Below, one piece after another: positions 14,627 to 22,819 of a stretch of 22,872 nt of DNA. The translations under genes were made by a program, and so were the position numbers. The notes below the pieces were generated by a model. That model was not told the origin of the DNA, made no database searches, and worked only from the letters and a program-made list of their open reading frames with translations. Origin of the DNA: Ruminococcaceae bacterium UBA1405. GTDB lineage: Bacteria; Bacillota; Clostridia; Oscillospirales; Ruminococcaceae. The first letter of the stretch is position 1, and each line of letters starts with the position of its first letter. The stretch is from NCBI GenBank assembly GCA_002305685.1, contig DBQB01000036.1, positions 14,181-37,052 on the forward strand, in the 5' to 3' direction.

Positions 14627-16227
14627 TAAGAGAAAAGACAAAAAGAGCCATATGTGGTATCTTGGCTTTGTGTGGTATGCTTACCGTCTTATCCGGTTGT
14701 CATGGTTCCAAGGGACTAAAGCCTTTTGCGCTGCCGGATACCTTTGACGAGACAAAACCATTTAGCATCACCTTTTGGGCAAAGAACGATACCAACAAAA
14801 CCCAAACAGAAATTTATCAGCAGGCCATAGACGGATTTGAGTCCCTGTACCCCAATATCACGGTAAACATTCGGCTGTACACAAACTATGGAGACATCTA
14901 TAACGATGTGATTACCAATATCTCTACCGGTACCACCCCCAATGTTTGCATCACCTATCCAGATCATATAGCCACCTATCTGACCGGCACCAATATTGTG
15001 GCGCCGCTGGATGATCTGTTTGCCGATGAGGCATATGGCCTGGGTGGCAGCCAGCTGCGTTTTGATGGGGTGACCCAGCAGGAGATTGTACCGAAATTTT
15101 TGGAAGAATGCGCCATTGATGGCGTTCATTATGCCATTCCCTTTATGCGTTCCACAGAAGCTTGTTATGTCAATAAGACCTATGTGGAGGCGCTGGGCTA
15201 TACATTGCCGGATACCTTGACCTGGGATTTTATTTGGGAGGTATCGGAGGCGGCAATGGCGAAGGGGGAGGACGGCAACTTTCTGATCAACGGGCAAAAT
15301 GTACTGATTCCTTTCATCTATAAATCCACCGATAACATGATGATCCAGATGTTGCAGCAGTTGGACGGCGGTTATTCCACCGAGGATGGAGAAATCCTTC
15401 TCTTTAACGATACCACCAAATCTCTGCTGTATACCATCGCGGAACATGGAGAGACCAGAGCATTTTCCACCTTCAAAATTTCCAGCTATCCGGCCAACTT
15501 TCTCAATGCGGGACAGTGCATCTTTGCCATAGATTCTACCGCCGGAGCCACCTGGATGGGAACCGACGCCCCTCTCTCGGACATCAGTGAAGATAAACTG
15601 GTGGATTTTGAGACGGCGGTACTGCCGGTTCCTCAGTTTGATCCGGAACATCCTCAGATGATTTCCCAGGGCCCGTCGGTCTGTGTGTTCAACAAGACAG
15701 ACCCGCAGGAGGTGCTGGCTTCCTGGCTGTTTGCCCAGTATCTTCTCACCGATGAGATTCAGCTTTCCTATGCACAGACGGAAGGATATATTCCGGTAAC
15801 CACCAAGGCGCAAAATTCCTCCGCCTATCAGGAGTACCTTTCCCACTCCGGTGAGGATAACACCACCCACTATGAAGTAAAGATACAGGCTTCTCAGCTG
15901 CTCTTGGATCATATTGAAGACACCTTTGTAACACCCGTGTTTAACGGTTCCGCCTCCCTACGGGATGCGGCAGGACAGCTGATCGAGAATGTTGTCAAGT
16001 CGGTGCGGCGCGGCGAAGCGGTGGATGAAGGGTATATGTCCGATCTGTATGATGATGTAATCTCTCTATACCGTTTGGATCAAATTGGAGAGACAGCTTC
16101 TGGGAAAGCAGATCTGGGTCCCTTGCCAGTGACAGCAGTGGTGTTGCTGGCGTCTTTGGGGGTTGTTTGGTGTTTGATGTTGTTATATCTCGTATGGCAG
16201 CGCATAAAACGCAAAAAATCTAAATAA
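14623..16227 (+). CDS. Solute-binding lipoprotein of the sugar importer, with C-terminal membrane anchor
   Basis: This 534-residue protein binds the sugar outside the membrane and hands it to the permeases. A lipoprotein signal ends in LSGC, with the lipid-bearing Cys at 26. The body, about residues 45-480, shows the family-1 binding-protein pattern (PFSITFWAKND, then VRLYTNYGDIY-like core and IDSTAGATWMG). Unusually, the C-terminus adds a hydrophobic helix at about 501-523 followed by RIKRKKSK, giving a second anchor with a cytoplasmic tail. The protein is longer than most members. The start is GTG at 14623, overlapping the permease stop, with AGAGGGGG ahead; no other start is as well placed. 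It ends the operon, and its ligand is unknown. Confidence 0.92.
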   Translation: MIREKTKRAICGILALCGMLTVLSGCHGSKGLKPFALPDTFDETKPFSITFWAKNDTNKTQTEIYQQAIDGFESLYPNITVNIRLYTNYGDIYNDVITNISTGTTPNVCITYPDHIATYLTGTNIVAPLDDLFADEAYGLGGSQLRFDGVTQQEIVPKFLEECAIDGVHYAIPFMRSTEACYVNKTYVEALGYTLPDTLTWDFIWEVSEAAMAKGEDGNFLINGQNVLIPFIYKSTDNMMIQMLQQLDGGYSTEDGEILLFNDTTKSLLYTIAEHGETRAFSTFKISSYPANFLNAGQCIFAIDSTAGATWMGTDAPLSDISEDKLVDFETAVLPVPQFDPEHPQMISQGPSVCVFNKTDPQEVLASWLFAQYLLTDEIQLSYAQTEGYIPVTTKAQNSSAYQEYLSHSGEDNTTHYEVKIQASQLLLDHIEDTFVTPVFNGSASLRDAAGQLIENVVKSVRRGEAVDEGYMSDLYDDVISLYRLDQIGETASGKADLGPLPVTAVVLLASLGVVWCLMLLYLVWQRIKRKKSK

Positions 16228-16242
16228 AAATTGCGAAAACCA

Positions 16243-16271
16243 TTGATTTCTGGCCACAAGTTGAGTACAAT
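16243..16271 (+). promoter_or_regulatory. Promoter of the OB-fold lipoprotein gene
   Basis: TTGATT (16243-16248), a 17-bp spacer and TACAAT (16266-16271). A second candidate, TTGACA at 16295-16300 with CATAAA at 16317-16322, would give a very short leader. No terminator is seen after the ABC operon, so read-through is also possible. Confidence 0.6.
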
Positions 16272-16346
16272 TACTTAGGATGTGTGCAGAGCCTTTGACA
16301 TTTTGCTGTACACAGACATAAAACATACGAAAGGCAAGGCATTAAA

Positions 16347-17105
16347 ATGAAAAAGTGTTTGGCATTGATTTTGTCTGTATGCACCATGGCGCTGATGTTG
16401 GTGGGATGTAATTCCACTACCTCCTCTTCCGCTGCCGTCTCCAGCAGCGCAGCTGCTGACACCGATGTGAAATCGGAAGGCGTTATGACCTATGAGGAGT
16501 ATGTTGCCGCTGAGCTGGATTCCCAGGTTGTGATCGAGACCTATGTGCAGGCAAAGCAGTCCTGGTGGGAGGACAAGGCAACCGTTTATACCCAGGATAA
16601 GGATGGAGCCTATTTCCTGTATGACATGGCTTGCTCCCAGGAAGATTATGAAAAGCTGACCCCTGGAACCAAGATCAAAGTCACCGGATACAAGGCAGAA
16701 TGGTCCGGCGAGGTTGAGATTGTGGATGCAACCTTTGAGATTCTGGAAGGTAATTACATTGCAGAGCCTATTGATGTCACCGATATGTTGGGAAAGGATG
16801 AACTGATCGATTATCAGAACCAGTTTGTAAGCTTTACCGGCATGACCGTTGAGGATTCCGGCGACGGTGCTGCATTTTTGTACAGCTGGGATGGCTCCGG
16901 CAGCGATGGCGACGATCTGTATTTCAACGTCTCTGTTGATGGTCAGACCTATGTGTTTACGGTTGAGTCCTATCTGTGCGATAACACCACCGACGTCTAT
17001 CAGGCTGTAAAGAACCTGAAGGTTGGCGATGTGGTAGATATGGAAGGATTCCTGTACTGGTATGAGGGTGTAAATCCCCATATCACCTCTCTGACCGTGA
17101 AATAA
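16347..17105 (+). CDS. Lipoprotein with two OB-fold-like modules
   Basis: This is a 252-residue exported lipoprotein. The signal (MKKCLALILSVCTMALM) ends in LVGC with Cys at 21, then a low-complexity Ser/Ala linker (about 22-40) as in many cell-surface proteins. Two beta-rich modules follow. The first, about 55-128, contains VIETYVQAKQSW and GTKIKVTGYKAEWSG. The second, about 135-252, contains FVSFTGMTVEDSG and LKVGDVVDMEGFLYWYEG. Both have the strand pattern of OB folds (a V-x-G-x-V strand and a closing GD-V-x-x-x-G turn). No enzyme motif is evident. The start has AAGGCAAGG in front. It could accompany the importer but has its own promoter and terminator. Confidence 0.8.
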   Translation: MKKCLALILSVCTMALMLVGCNSTTSSSAAVSSSAAADTDVKSEGVMTYEEYVAAELDSQVVIETYVQAKQSWWEDKATVYTQDKDGAYFLYDMACSQEDYEKLTPGTKIKVTGYKAEWSGEVEIVDATFEILEGNYIAEPIDVTDMLGKDELIDYQNQFVSFTGMTVEDSGDGAAFLYSWDGSGSDGDDLYFNVSVDGQTYVFTVESYLCDNTTDVYQAVKNLKVGDVVDMEGFLYWYEGVNPHITSLTVK

Positions 17106-17117
17106 CTGCTGTCTGTT

Positions 17118-17157
17118 AAAAAGCCTGGAAACCATGCGGTTTCCAGGCTTTTTGTTT
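17118..17157 (+). terminator. Intrinsic terminator after the lipoprotein gene
   Basis: A perfect 16-bp stem (17118-17133 with 17138-17153) around an ATGC loop, with A5 before and T5 after. It may also end transcription from the other strand (ogt). Confidence 0.95.
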
Positions 17158-17192
17158 ATCATTTGCTGTTCGTGAAGGATTGTAAGTGCAAC

Positions 17193-17714
17193 TCAAGGGC
17201 TAGGAGAGAAGGGAAGGACAACCCCCTCGTGATTGAGTAGCCAGGCCTTCTTTTCAAGACCGCCGGCATATCCGGTCAGACTGCCATTGGCGCCAATAAC
17301 TCGGTGACAGGGAATGATAATGGAAATTGGGTTATGCCCCACAGCGCCTCCAACTGCTTGCGGGGAAAGAAGCTGCTTACCTTCTTCTTTTGCCAAAAGT
17401 TTTGCCAATTCGCCATAGGTGACAACATTTCCATAAGGAATCTCACACAACAACTTCCAAACCCGCTGCCGGAAAGCACTGCCGGTAGGAGCAAGAGGAA
17501 GCAGGAAAGGATCAGGCTTTTCTCCACGAAAATACTGGTCCAACCATTCTGTCACGAGACGCAGAATAGGCTGATTTTCCTGAGGCGTCGGAACTTCTGT
17601 AAGGGTTGAGAGAAAATATTTCTGCCCTTCTATCCAAAGCCCCTCTAAGTGGGAATCACTGCTCACAATGGTTAGCATACCAATGGGAGAATGGTATTTT
17701 CGGGAAAAGAGCAT
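17193..17714 (-). CDS. ogt: Methylated-DNA--protein-cysteine S-methyltransferase
   Basis: This is a 173-residue suicide repair protein that moves methyl groups from O6-methylguanine and O4-methylthymine onto its own Cys. The active motif is IIIPCHRVIG with Cys136; AVGGAVGHNP before it and the YGELA helix, with its DNA-binding neighbours, are typical. The N-terminal half is the usual degenerate domain. The ATG at 17712-17714 has AGGAGG eight bases ahead. It follows the chrA pair but a terminator lies between. No AraC-type regulatory domain is fused, unlike Ada. Confidence 0.95.
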   Translation of the reverse strand: MLFSRKYHSPIGMLTIVSSDSHLEGLWIEGQKYFLSTLTEVPTPQENQPILRLVTEWLDQYFRGEKPDPFLLPLAPTGSAFRQRVWKLLCEIPYGNVVTYGELAKLLAKEEGKQLLSPQAVGGAVGHNPISIIIPCHRVIGANGSLTGYAGGLEKKAWLLNHEGVVLPFSPSP

Positions 17715-17744
17715 TGAGCTTACCTCCTGTCAATAATGTTTTAA

Positions 17745-17789
17745 GATATAAAAAGTCAGCCTCCATGATTTACAGAGGCTGACCTTTTT
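17745..17789 (-). terminator. Terminator of the chrA pair
   Basis: A 9-bp stem, GTCAGCCTC with GAGGCTGAC (17755-17763 with 17775-17783), is followed on the minus strand by TTTTTATATC. It lies 12 bases past the second chrA stop. Confidence 0.88.
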
Positions 17790-17795
17790 AGCGGA

Positions 17796-18362
17796 TTACA
17801 GTTTCAAAACAATGCCGATAACAGCAGCGATAAGAATGATGAATGCCGGATGCCATTTGACCTTCTTTTCTACCACAAACAATGCGATAAAAAGTATCAC
17901 ATTGATCCAACGGAATAGATCCAAAGGATTGTGGGAGGTGAGGAAAGCATCGAAGTTGAGCAGCGAGACCTTAAAGATTTCCAGAGCAGCAGCGGCAATT
18001 AGACCGGCAACTGCAGGATGCAGCCCGTAGAACCCACTCTTAACATAGAAGCTGTCTTTGAATTTCTGAAGAAAAGAAGCAACGATGATGATTACGATAA
18101 TGGAGGGAGTCACCAGCGCGACGGTAGCCAACACGCCGCCAATAACGCCGCCATTGAGGAAGCCGGCATAGGTAGCCATGTTGATACCGATGGGTCCCGG
18201 AGTTGATTCTGAAACGGCGATCATATCAGCCAGATCGCTGCGGGTAAACCAGGAATAGTTATCCGCCATATTATATAGGAAGGGGAGAGTTGCCAGGCCC
18301 CCGCCGATGGCGAAAAGACCGGTTTTAAAGAATTCCCAGAACATCAAAAGCAGGTTTATCAT
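17796..18362 (-). CDS. Chromate transporter family protein, second half
   Basis: This is a 188-residue membrane protein of the CHR family, with signature segments FFKTGLFAIGGGLATLPFL and VSESTPGPIGINMATYAGF. It corresponds to one half of a full-length two-domain ChrA; the other half is the gene at 18359-18901, overlapping by four bases (ATGA). The two probably form a heterodimeric transporter, as in other short-chain CHR pairs. Some CHR proteins export chromate, but many have no tested substrate and sulfate or other oxyanions are possible. No chromate regulator or reductase lies near. Confidence 0.92.
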   Translation of the reverse strand: MINLLLMFWEFFKTGLFAIGGGLATLPFLYNMADNYSWFTRSDLADMIAVSESTPGPIGINMATYAGFLNGGVIGGVLATVALVTPSIIVIIIVASFLQKFKDSFYVKSGFYGLHPAVAGLIAAAALEIFKVSLLNFDAFLTSHNPLDLFRWINVILFIALFVVEKKVKWHPAFIILIAAVIGIVLKL

Positions 18363-18901
18363 TTCTTTTTACCTCCGAATTTCTTGATCGAGATACCAAG
18401 AACGATGGCAACTACCACAATGTAAACCGGAGAGATACCGGTCAAAGCTTGGATCAGGAAGGTGGCAATACAAATCACAACGCCAATGTGATCTTTAACG
18501 CCGCTCTTCCAAAGCTTAATGATTGCGGAGGTTACCAGCACCGCAACTGCCACACGAATACCAGCGAAAGCATGCTGTACAATGGCCAGATCTGCAAAAT
18601 TTTGCAGGAAAGCCGCGATGATGGAGATAATTACCAGAGAAGGGAACACCACACCTGCCGTTGCGACGATACCACCGATAATACCGCGCCGTTTATATCC
18701 GATAAAAGTGGCGGTATTTACGGCGATGATGCCGGGAGTGCATTGTCCCACCGCATAATAATCCATAACTTCCTCATTGGTTGCCCATTTTCGCTTTTCT
18801 ACTACTTCCTGCTGGATCATGGGGAGCATGGCGTATCCACCGCCAAAAGTAAGCCCGCCAATACGGCAGAAAGTGAAGAAAAGATCTGCTAGCTCTTTCA
18901 T
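18359..18901 (-). CDS. Chromate transporter family protein, first half
   Basis: This 180-residue CHR-family membrane protein is the first gene of the pair. It carries FFTFCRIGGLTFGGGYAMLPMIQQEVV and YYAVGQCTPGIIAVNTATFIGY, the conserved GGGYAMLP and TPGIIAVN motifs, and ends in a basic tail KKFGGKKK. The start at 18901 has AAGGAAAGGG ahead. The motif set differs enough from the partner (GPIGIN instead of GIIAVN) to fit the two sides of an antiparallel dimer. The promoter and inverted repeat immediately upstream suggest it is regulated on its own. Confidence 0.92.
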   Translation of the reverse strand: MKELADLFFTFCRIGGLTFGGGYAMLPMIQQEVVEKRKWATNEEVMDYYAVGQCTPGIIAVNTATFIGYKRRGIIGGIVATAGVVFPSLVIISIIAAFLQNFADLAIVQHAFAGIRVAVAVLVTSAIIKLWKSGVKDHIGVVICIATFLIQALTGISPVYIVVVAIVLGISIKKFGGKKK

Positions 18902-18924
18902 CTGTTCATACCCTTTCCTTAATC

Positions 18925-18985
18925 ACAAAATCGATGGCAAAGGATTCTATTTGCGTGTTACTATTCCTTTTGCCATCGATTTTGT
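18925..18985 (-). repeat. Long inverted repeat in the leader of the chrA pair
   Basis: A 20-base arm at 18925-18944 and a 21-base arm at 18965-18985 pair with one bulged base around a 20-base loop. The centre of each arm reads ATCGATGGCAAA. The right arm directly abuts the -10 box of the chrA promoter, so the hairpin would form at the very 5' end of the mRNA. The T-run on the minus side is weak. On the plus side it is followed by T-rich sequence. Confidence 0.75.
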
Positions 18986-19014
18986 ATTTTATCATATTTT
19001 TTTGGAAAAGGCAA
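18986..19014 (-). promoter_or_regulatory. Promoter of the chrA pair
   Basis: On the minus strand TTGCCT (19009-19014), a 17-bp spacer and TAAAAT (18986-18991). The predicted start falls inside the neighbouring inverted repeat. Confidence 0.65.
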
Positions 19015-19036
19015 TGTGCTATATTACCAGCATCCA

Positions 19037-19052
19037 ACAAGGAATTCCTTGT
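19037..19052. repeat. 16-bp perfect palindrome between the alpha-galactosidase stop and chrA promoter
   Basis: ACAAGGAATTCCTTGT reads identically on both strands. It lies 14 bases past the GH36 stop codon and about 65 bases upstream of the predicted chrA transcript start. No T-run follows on either side. Confidence 0.75.
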
Positions 19053-19066
19053 ATTATGGTGTACTA

Positions 19067-21358
19067 TTACAGTACAATGCGGTATTTTCCTTTTTCAGTA
19101 ATTTGAATGACAACGCAGTGTCCTTCTCTTTGATAGGTTACCTGCTCCGGCAGCTTTTCAAAGTGGAACCACTTAGGCAACCGGACGGTATAACGAACTG
19201 GGCAGTCCATCTTCCAATCCAACTCGAAAACCAGCTTGCCTTTCTTGCAAAGATAGCAGGAAGCCTCGCCGCCAAAGGAAAAATGACCGGTGGATTGTAT
19301 GATCTGAGGCCAGTTGGGATTGGTCACCATAACCTTCACCAGCATACATCCATGGGGAGGGATAGCGCCAAAGGAAACGGTATTGCCATACCGAATATCA
19401 TCCACTACCTGACCGCTAAAGAATTCACAGAAGGTATAGGTTTTGTCGGGTTGCGCAAAATCTCCCAGCAGTTCACTGTCGCAATGAAGCACCGGTGACT
19501 TCTCTTCGGTATCCGACCAGTTGATCAGCGCCACAGTATGCCATCCCTTTTCGACAACGGCCACATCGATCACGGAGGGGTACCGGGCAGCGCTTTGGAA
19601 CAGGTCCCTGGGAATTGGACGTACCGGAACTGTGGGAAGAATATGACGCAAAAGCGATAGGCGGTCCTGTTCAATCTCATCCATCGGCTCGGTGGAACAC
19701 ACCAAACCACCGCCGATATACTGGTTGAGGGTACTGGTCAGTGCTTCATCGTCGTTAAGCAAACCATATCCCAAAGGAGAATCACGAAACGGTTCTTTGC
19801 GGCGGCGGATCATCAGTGCGTCGGGATCGTTGTGCCACCAATCGTTCATCCAGAAGCGAAGAAGGTTCTGCTTGATGGTGTAGGGGGCGGTGCGTCCACC
19901 CTGACGGATGGTGCTGCTCCACATACTCATAACATCCGAACCGGTCCGCTGGGCATCCACCAGACCGATGACAGGGTCGTAAAGTCCTCCACAAATTAGA
20001 ATATAAGCGTCCTCGCCGGCGCCTTCCCTGACCGCCGCAATGGCTTTGCGATAGGCGGCCGCAATGGAGATAGAATCATCAAAGAAAACCGGTTCGTTTT
20101 GGATTACCGGCGCACGGGTAAAGTCCAGTTTGTGATACTGGAATCCCCATTGACGCAGCATAGCATACAGCTGACGCACCCATTCCACCACCTCTGGGTT
20201 GGTGATATCCAGCACATTATAGGTGGTAGCGTTCATTGGAAATTGACAGAGGTTACCCTCCTTATCGCGCAGCAGCCATTCTGGATGCTCTTTGGAGAGA
20301 GGCGCGGTTGCGTGGGCGATAAAGGGACTGGTCCAAATACCTGGGATAAATCCCTCGCTGGCAATTTTGGATGCAACCTCCTGCATAGAGCTGGGGAATT
20401 TCTGGTTTGGCCTCCGGTCTCCCAAAACCCGCTCCCATCCTTCATCGACCTGGAATACATCAAAAGGAATTCCCCGACGTTTGAGTCCATTGAGATCCCG
20501 AAGTACATCCTCATAGGTAACCGACAGGCCATAATAATACCAGGTACAGAAAACAGTGGGAGCCTTGGGTGTGCGGCGCGCATGATAGATGGCGGCTTTG
20601 TCTTTGGAAAAATTGGTTGCAGCGGTAATGGGGTCACTGCGACGGTCCACACGCAGCCATTCGGAGACAATGGTCTGTCCAGGCTGGATAGTGCACTTCG
20701 GCAAAGAGCTGCAGCAGAGAGAGGAGAAGACGTCCTGATCGGTCATCTCAAGCACAGTTTCCAGCATCTGGTCAGCACCGGTGAGAAAAGCCAGCGTCAA
20801 TGTGTTTTCTCCATCGTGTAGAATGGTCAGCTGATCGCTGATGAAACGGTTGGAAGGATCCATGGCGTCTGTGCCGCCGCCGGTTTCAGTCAGGCCGGTC
20901 TGTGCATCCTCGTAGCTGCCGTCATGGATTCCAAGAGTACATACCGATGGCATATCATTTTTTTGCCGTCCTTGACGGTAAAGTTGCCAGCACTTGGCGG
21001 GCCGCACTCCGAGTTTCAAGCTATCCTCTCCGGTTACCACTAGAGGCGAGAGTCTCATCAATTTCAGTGGATGTTCGGTGCGATTTTGAAAGGAAAGCTG
21101 AAGGCGGAAATTGGTAGATTCATCCTTATCATAGGCACGGGTATAGATGATTTCTCCATAATCGCACCGGTAGGTGAACTGGGTTTGTCTGGTAGCGCTG
21201 TCCAACCCATCGGTACATTTGCTGTAGAATTTGGAAACCAACTCAGGTGCGTTTACGACAATATCCCGATCTCCGTCTCGCAATACCAGAGAAAAGCGAT
21301 AACAAAGTGTGCCGGAGGAATCCTGAATCAAAGCAGCATTTGGAAAGGTGGCGGCCAT
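19067..21358 (-). CDS. GH36 family alpha-galactosidase
   Basis: This is a 763-residue enzyme that releases terminal alpha-galactose from sugars such as melibiose or raffinose. An N-terminal beta-sandwich (about 1-260) precedes a TIM barrel (about 265-600), then a C-terminal beta domain. The barrel holds FDVFQVDEGWE near 300-309, the nucleophile in YHKLDF (Asp412) and the acid/base in RTGSDV (Asp475), the clan GH-D arrangement. There is no signal peptide, so the sugar must be imported first. The start at 21358 has GAGGGA eight bases ahead; the 22 residues of a longer reading have no ribosome site. It follows the LacI gene in the same direction but a terminator separates them. Other GH36-like specificities cannot be excluded. 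Confidence 0.88.
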   Translation of the reverse strand: MAATFPNAALIQDSSGTLCYRFSLVLRDGDRDIVVNAPELVSKFYSKCTDGLDSATRQTQFTYRCDYGEIIYTRAYDKDESTNFRLQLSFQNRTEHPLKLMRLSPLVVTGEDSLKLGVRPAKCWQLYRQGRQKNDMPSVCTLGIHDGSYEDAQTGLTETGGGTDAMDPSNRFISDQLTILHDGENTLTLAFLTGADQMLETVLEMTDQDVFSSLCCSSLPKCTIQPGQTIVSEWLRVDRRSDPITAATNFSKDKAAIYHARRTPKAPTVFCTWYYYGLSVTYEDVLRDLNGLKRRGIPFDVFQVDEGWERVLGDRRPNQKFPSSMQEVASKIASEGFIPGIWTSPFIAHATAPLSKEHPEWLLRDKEGNLCQFPMNATTYNVLDITNPEVVEWVRQLYAMLRQWGFQYHKLDFTRAPVIQNEPVFFDDSISIAAAYRKAIAAVREGAGEDAYILICGGLYDPVIGLVDAQRTGSDVMSMWSSTIRQGGRTAPYTIKQNLLRFWMNDWWHNDPDALMIRRRKEPFRDSPLGYGLLNDDEALTSTLNQYIGGGLVCSTEPMDEIEQDRLSLLRHILPTVPVRPIPRDLFQSAARYPSVIDVAVVEKGWHTVALINWSDTEEKSPVLHCDSELLGDFAQPDKTYTFCEFFSGQVVDDIRYGNTVSFGAIPPHGCMLVKVMVTNPNWPQIIQSTGHFSFGGEASCYLCKKGKLVFELDWKMDCPVRYTVRLPKWFHFEKLPEQVTYQREGHCVVIQITEKGKYRIVL

Positions 21359-21447
21359 AGTGAAATCCCTCTTTTCAAAATTTGTAGAATAGGACATTAG
21401 GTGATAATTTTGTGGGCAAGCCACTGAAAGGCAGATCCTCTTCGTTT

Positions 21448-21453
21448 ATTATA
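21448..21453 (-). promoter_or_regulatory. Possible -10 box of the alpha-galactosidase gene
   Basis: TATAAT on the minus strand lies 90 bases before the start. I find no good -35 at the usual distance, which may mean an activator is needed. Confidence 0.45.
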
Positions 21454-21491
21454 ATACCAAAAAGGATAAAAAGATAGAATGACAGGCATAG

Positions 21492-21553
21492 ATCGGAAAA
21501 AAATGAAAAAAACGCATATAAGATGAAAATATTTTCAACCTATATGCGTTTTT
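21492..21553 (-). terminator. Nested hairpin terminator after the LacI-family gene
   Basis: A perfect 13-bp stem (21508-21520 with 21541-21553) encloses a second palindrome, GAAAATATTTTC (21525-21536). On the minus strand it ends in TTTTT followed by CATTTTTTT. It separates the regulator from the alpha-galactosidase. Confidence 0.88.
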
Positions 21554-21592
21554 AAAAACGATCGATAAACTAAGTATATTTTGAAGATCTTA

Positions 21593-22603
21593 TTATACAG
21601 CCCGCACGCTTTGACGGCAGACCAAATGGGTACCTACCTCGATTTTGACGAATTCTGCCGTCTCCTGTTGGATTTGACTGATCAGCCTTTTGACTGCCAG
21701 CATACCTAGCCGCTGCTTGGGGACATAGATGGTAGTGAGAGGAGGGTTCATTGCTTCGGCAACCGGCATATCGTCAAATCCTATAATGGAAATATCATTG
21801 GGGATTACATAACCTGCTTCCCGGAGAGCGCGGGCAGCACCCACAGCAATAAGATCGTTGTCAGCAAAAAAGGCAGTGGGGAGCACCGGCTGCTGAGACA
21901 AAAGTCGTCTCATACTGTTGTAGGCACCATCAATGGAAGGAGTGAGGGAAAACAAGAAAGATTCAGGTAACTGTAACCCGGCGCCACGCAGCGCCTGGAT
22001 AACGCCGTCCCGCCGTTCCTGAAAATTGTTGATGTATACATTGCTGTGAAGATATCCAATGCGGGTGTGTCCCATCTCGGTCAAATGCCGAATGGCCTCA
22101 GAAGCGCCCTGCATATTGTTGATGACGACAGCGTCCTGTTGAACGAACTGAAAATAGCTATCCAGCACGACGGTTGGGATTTTTAGAGTTTGAAAAGGAG
22201 TTAAATCTTCTGGAGACATTTCGGTTGCCAATAAAATCAGGCCGTCACAGGAAGATTGGTTAAAACAGCGCAGTTGTTCTTCCACTGGATCAAGGCCGCT
22301 GATATAGTTGATTAGCAGATTATATCCACTTTTACGGGTTTGGGTATCGATACCCTCAATCACCTGGGAAAAGAAATGGGTGTCACTGACGACACCGCCA
22401 TGTTTTTTATAGATGACCAGGCGAAGATTCGGGTAGTTGGTTGTCGCTTTTGGAATCATATTGCTATATCCCAATTCCGTTAGTTTGTCAAAGATACGCT
22501 GACGGGTAGATTCACTGATGCCGGGGCGATTATTTAGTACCAGCGAGACCGTGGAGGGGGAAACGCCGAGCATATTGGCAATATCTTTTACTTTTAGGGC
22601 CAT
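21593..22603 (-). CDS. LacI-family transcriptional regulator
   Basis: This is a 336-residue repressor-type protein with an N-terminal helix-turn-helix (about 1-55: VKDIANMLGVSPSTVSLVLNNRPGIS) and a hinge, then a periplasmic-binding-protein-like sugar sensor (about 60-330). The sensor includes FFADNDLIAVGAARALREAG and ISIIGFDDMPVAEAMNPPLTTI, both typical of the family. The start at 22603 has GGAGGAGA ahead; the 19 residues of a longer reading are not supported. It is transcribed from a consensus promoter and ends at the nested hairpin. The adjacent GH36 gene is the likely target, with the importer as a further candidate; inducer unknown. Recognition residues VSLVLN differ from the common VSRALN. 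Confidence 0.93.
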   Translation of the reverse strand: MALKVKDIANMLGVSPSTVSLVLNNRPGISESTRQRIFDKLTELGYSNMIPKATTNYPNLRLVIYKKHGGVVSDTHFFSQVIEGIDTQTRKSGYNLLINYISGLDPVEEQLRCFNQSSCDGLILLATEMSPEDLTPFQTLKIPTVVLDSYFQFVQQDAVVINNMQGASEAIRHLTEMGHTRIGYLHSNVYINNFQERRDGVIQALRGAGLQLPESFLFSLTPSIDGAYNSMRRLLSQQPVLPTAFFADNDLIAVGAARALREAGYVIPNDISIIGFDDMPVAEAMNPPLTTIYVPKQRLGMLAVKRLISQIQQETAEFVKIEVGTHLVCRQSVRAV

Positions 22604-22698
22604 GTTCAATCTCCTCCAATTTGATATGTGATATGGGCGCGTAACGATTTTCTTACCCATTTTCTCTATTTAAAATGTGAATAAATTTATTAAATTTA

Positions 22699-22727
22699 AT
22701 TATAAGCGCAATCCAAAAGGGTGTCAA
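22699..22727 (-). promoter_or_regulatory. Consensus promoter of the LacI-family gene
   Basis: On the minus strand TTGACA (22722-22727), 17 bp and TATAAT (22699-22704), a full match. The leader downstream contains AATAAATTTATT, a 12-bp palindrome at 22679-22690 that might be an operator for self-control. Confidence 0.92.
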
Positions 22728-22775
22728 CACTTTCGATGATTTCCTTATCAAGAATTTTTCTACTATCTTTGCAGA

Positions 22776-22804
22776 TTGACAGAGGATTGGGGGAATGTTA
22801 TAAT
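22776..22804 (+). promoter_or_regulatory. Consensus plus-strand promoter at the right edge
   Basis: TTGACA (22776-22781), 17 bp and TATAAT (22799-22804) with an extended TGT element. It points rightward out of the window and diverges from the LacI-family promoter. Confidence 0.9.
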
Positions 22805-22819
22805 TTTTATCGCCATAAG

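Noticed and set aside
14716..15912. Long minus-strand open frame (398 codons) opposite the solute-binding protein
   Set aside because: It is antisense to a well-supported gene, has no ribosome site or family motif, and its composition is that expected from the opposite codon bias.
18359..18362. Frameshift splitting one long chrA into two
   Set aside because: Each half has its own start and the ATGA overlap; paired short CHR genes are a known normal arrangement.
17796..18901. A chromate-resistance or mobile metal island
   Set aside because: Only the two CHR-family halves are present, with no regulator, reductase, integrase or IS, and the codon use looks like that of the neighbours.
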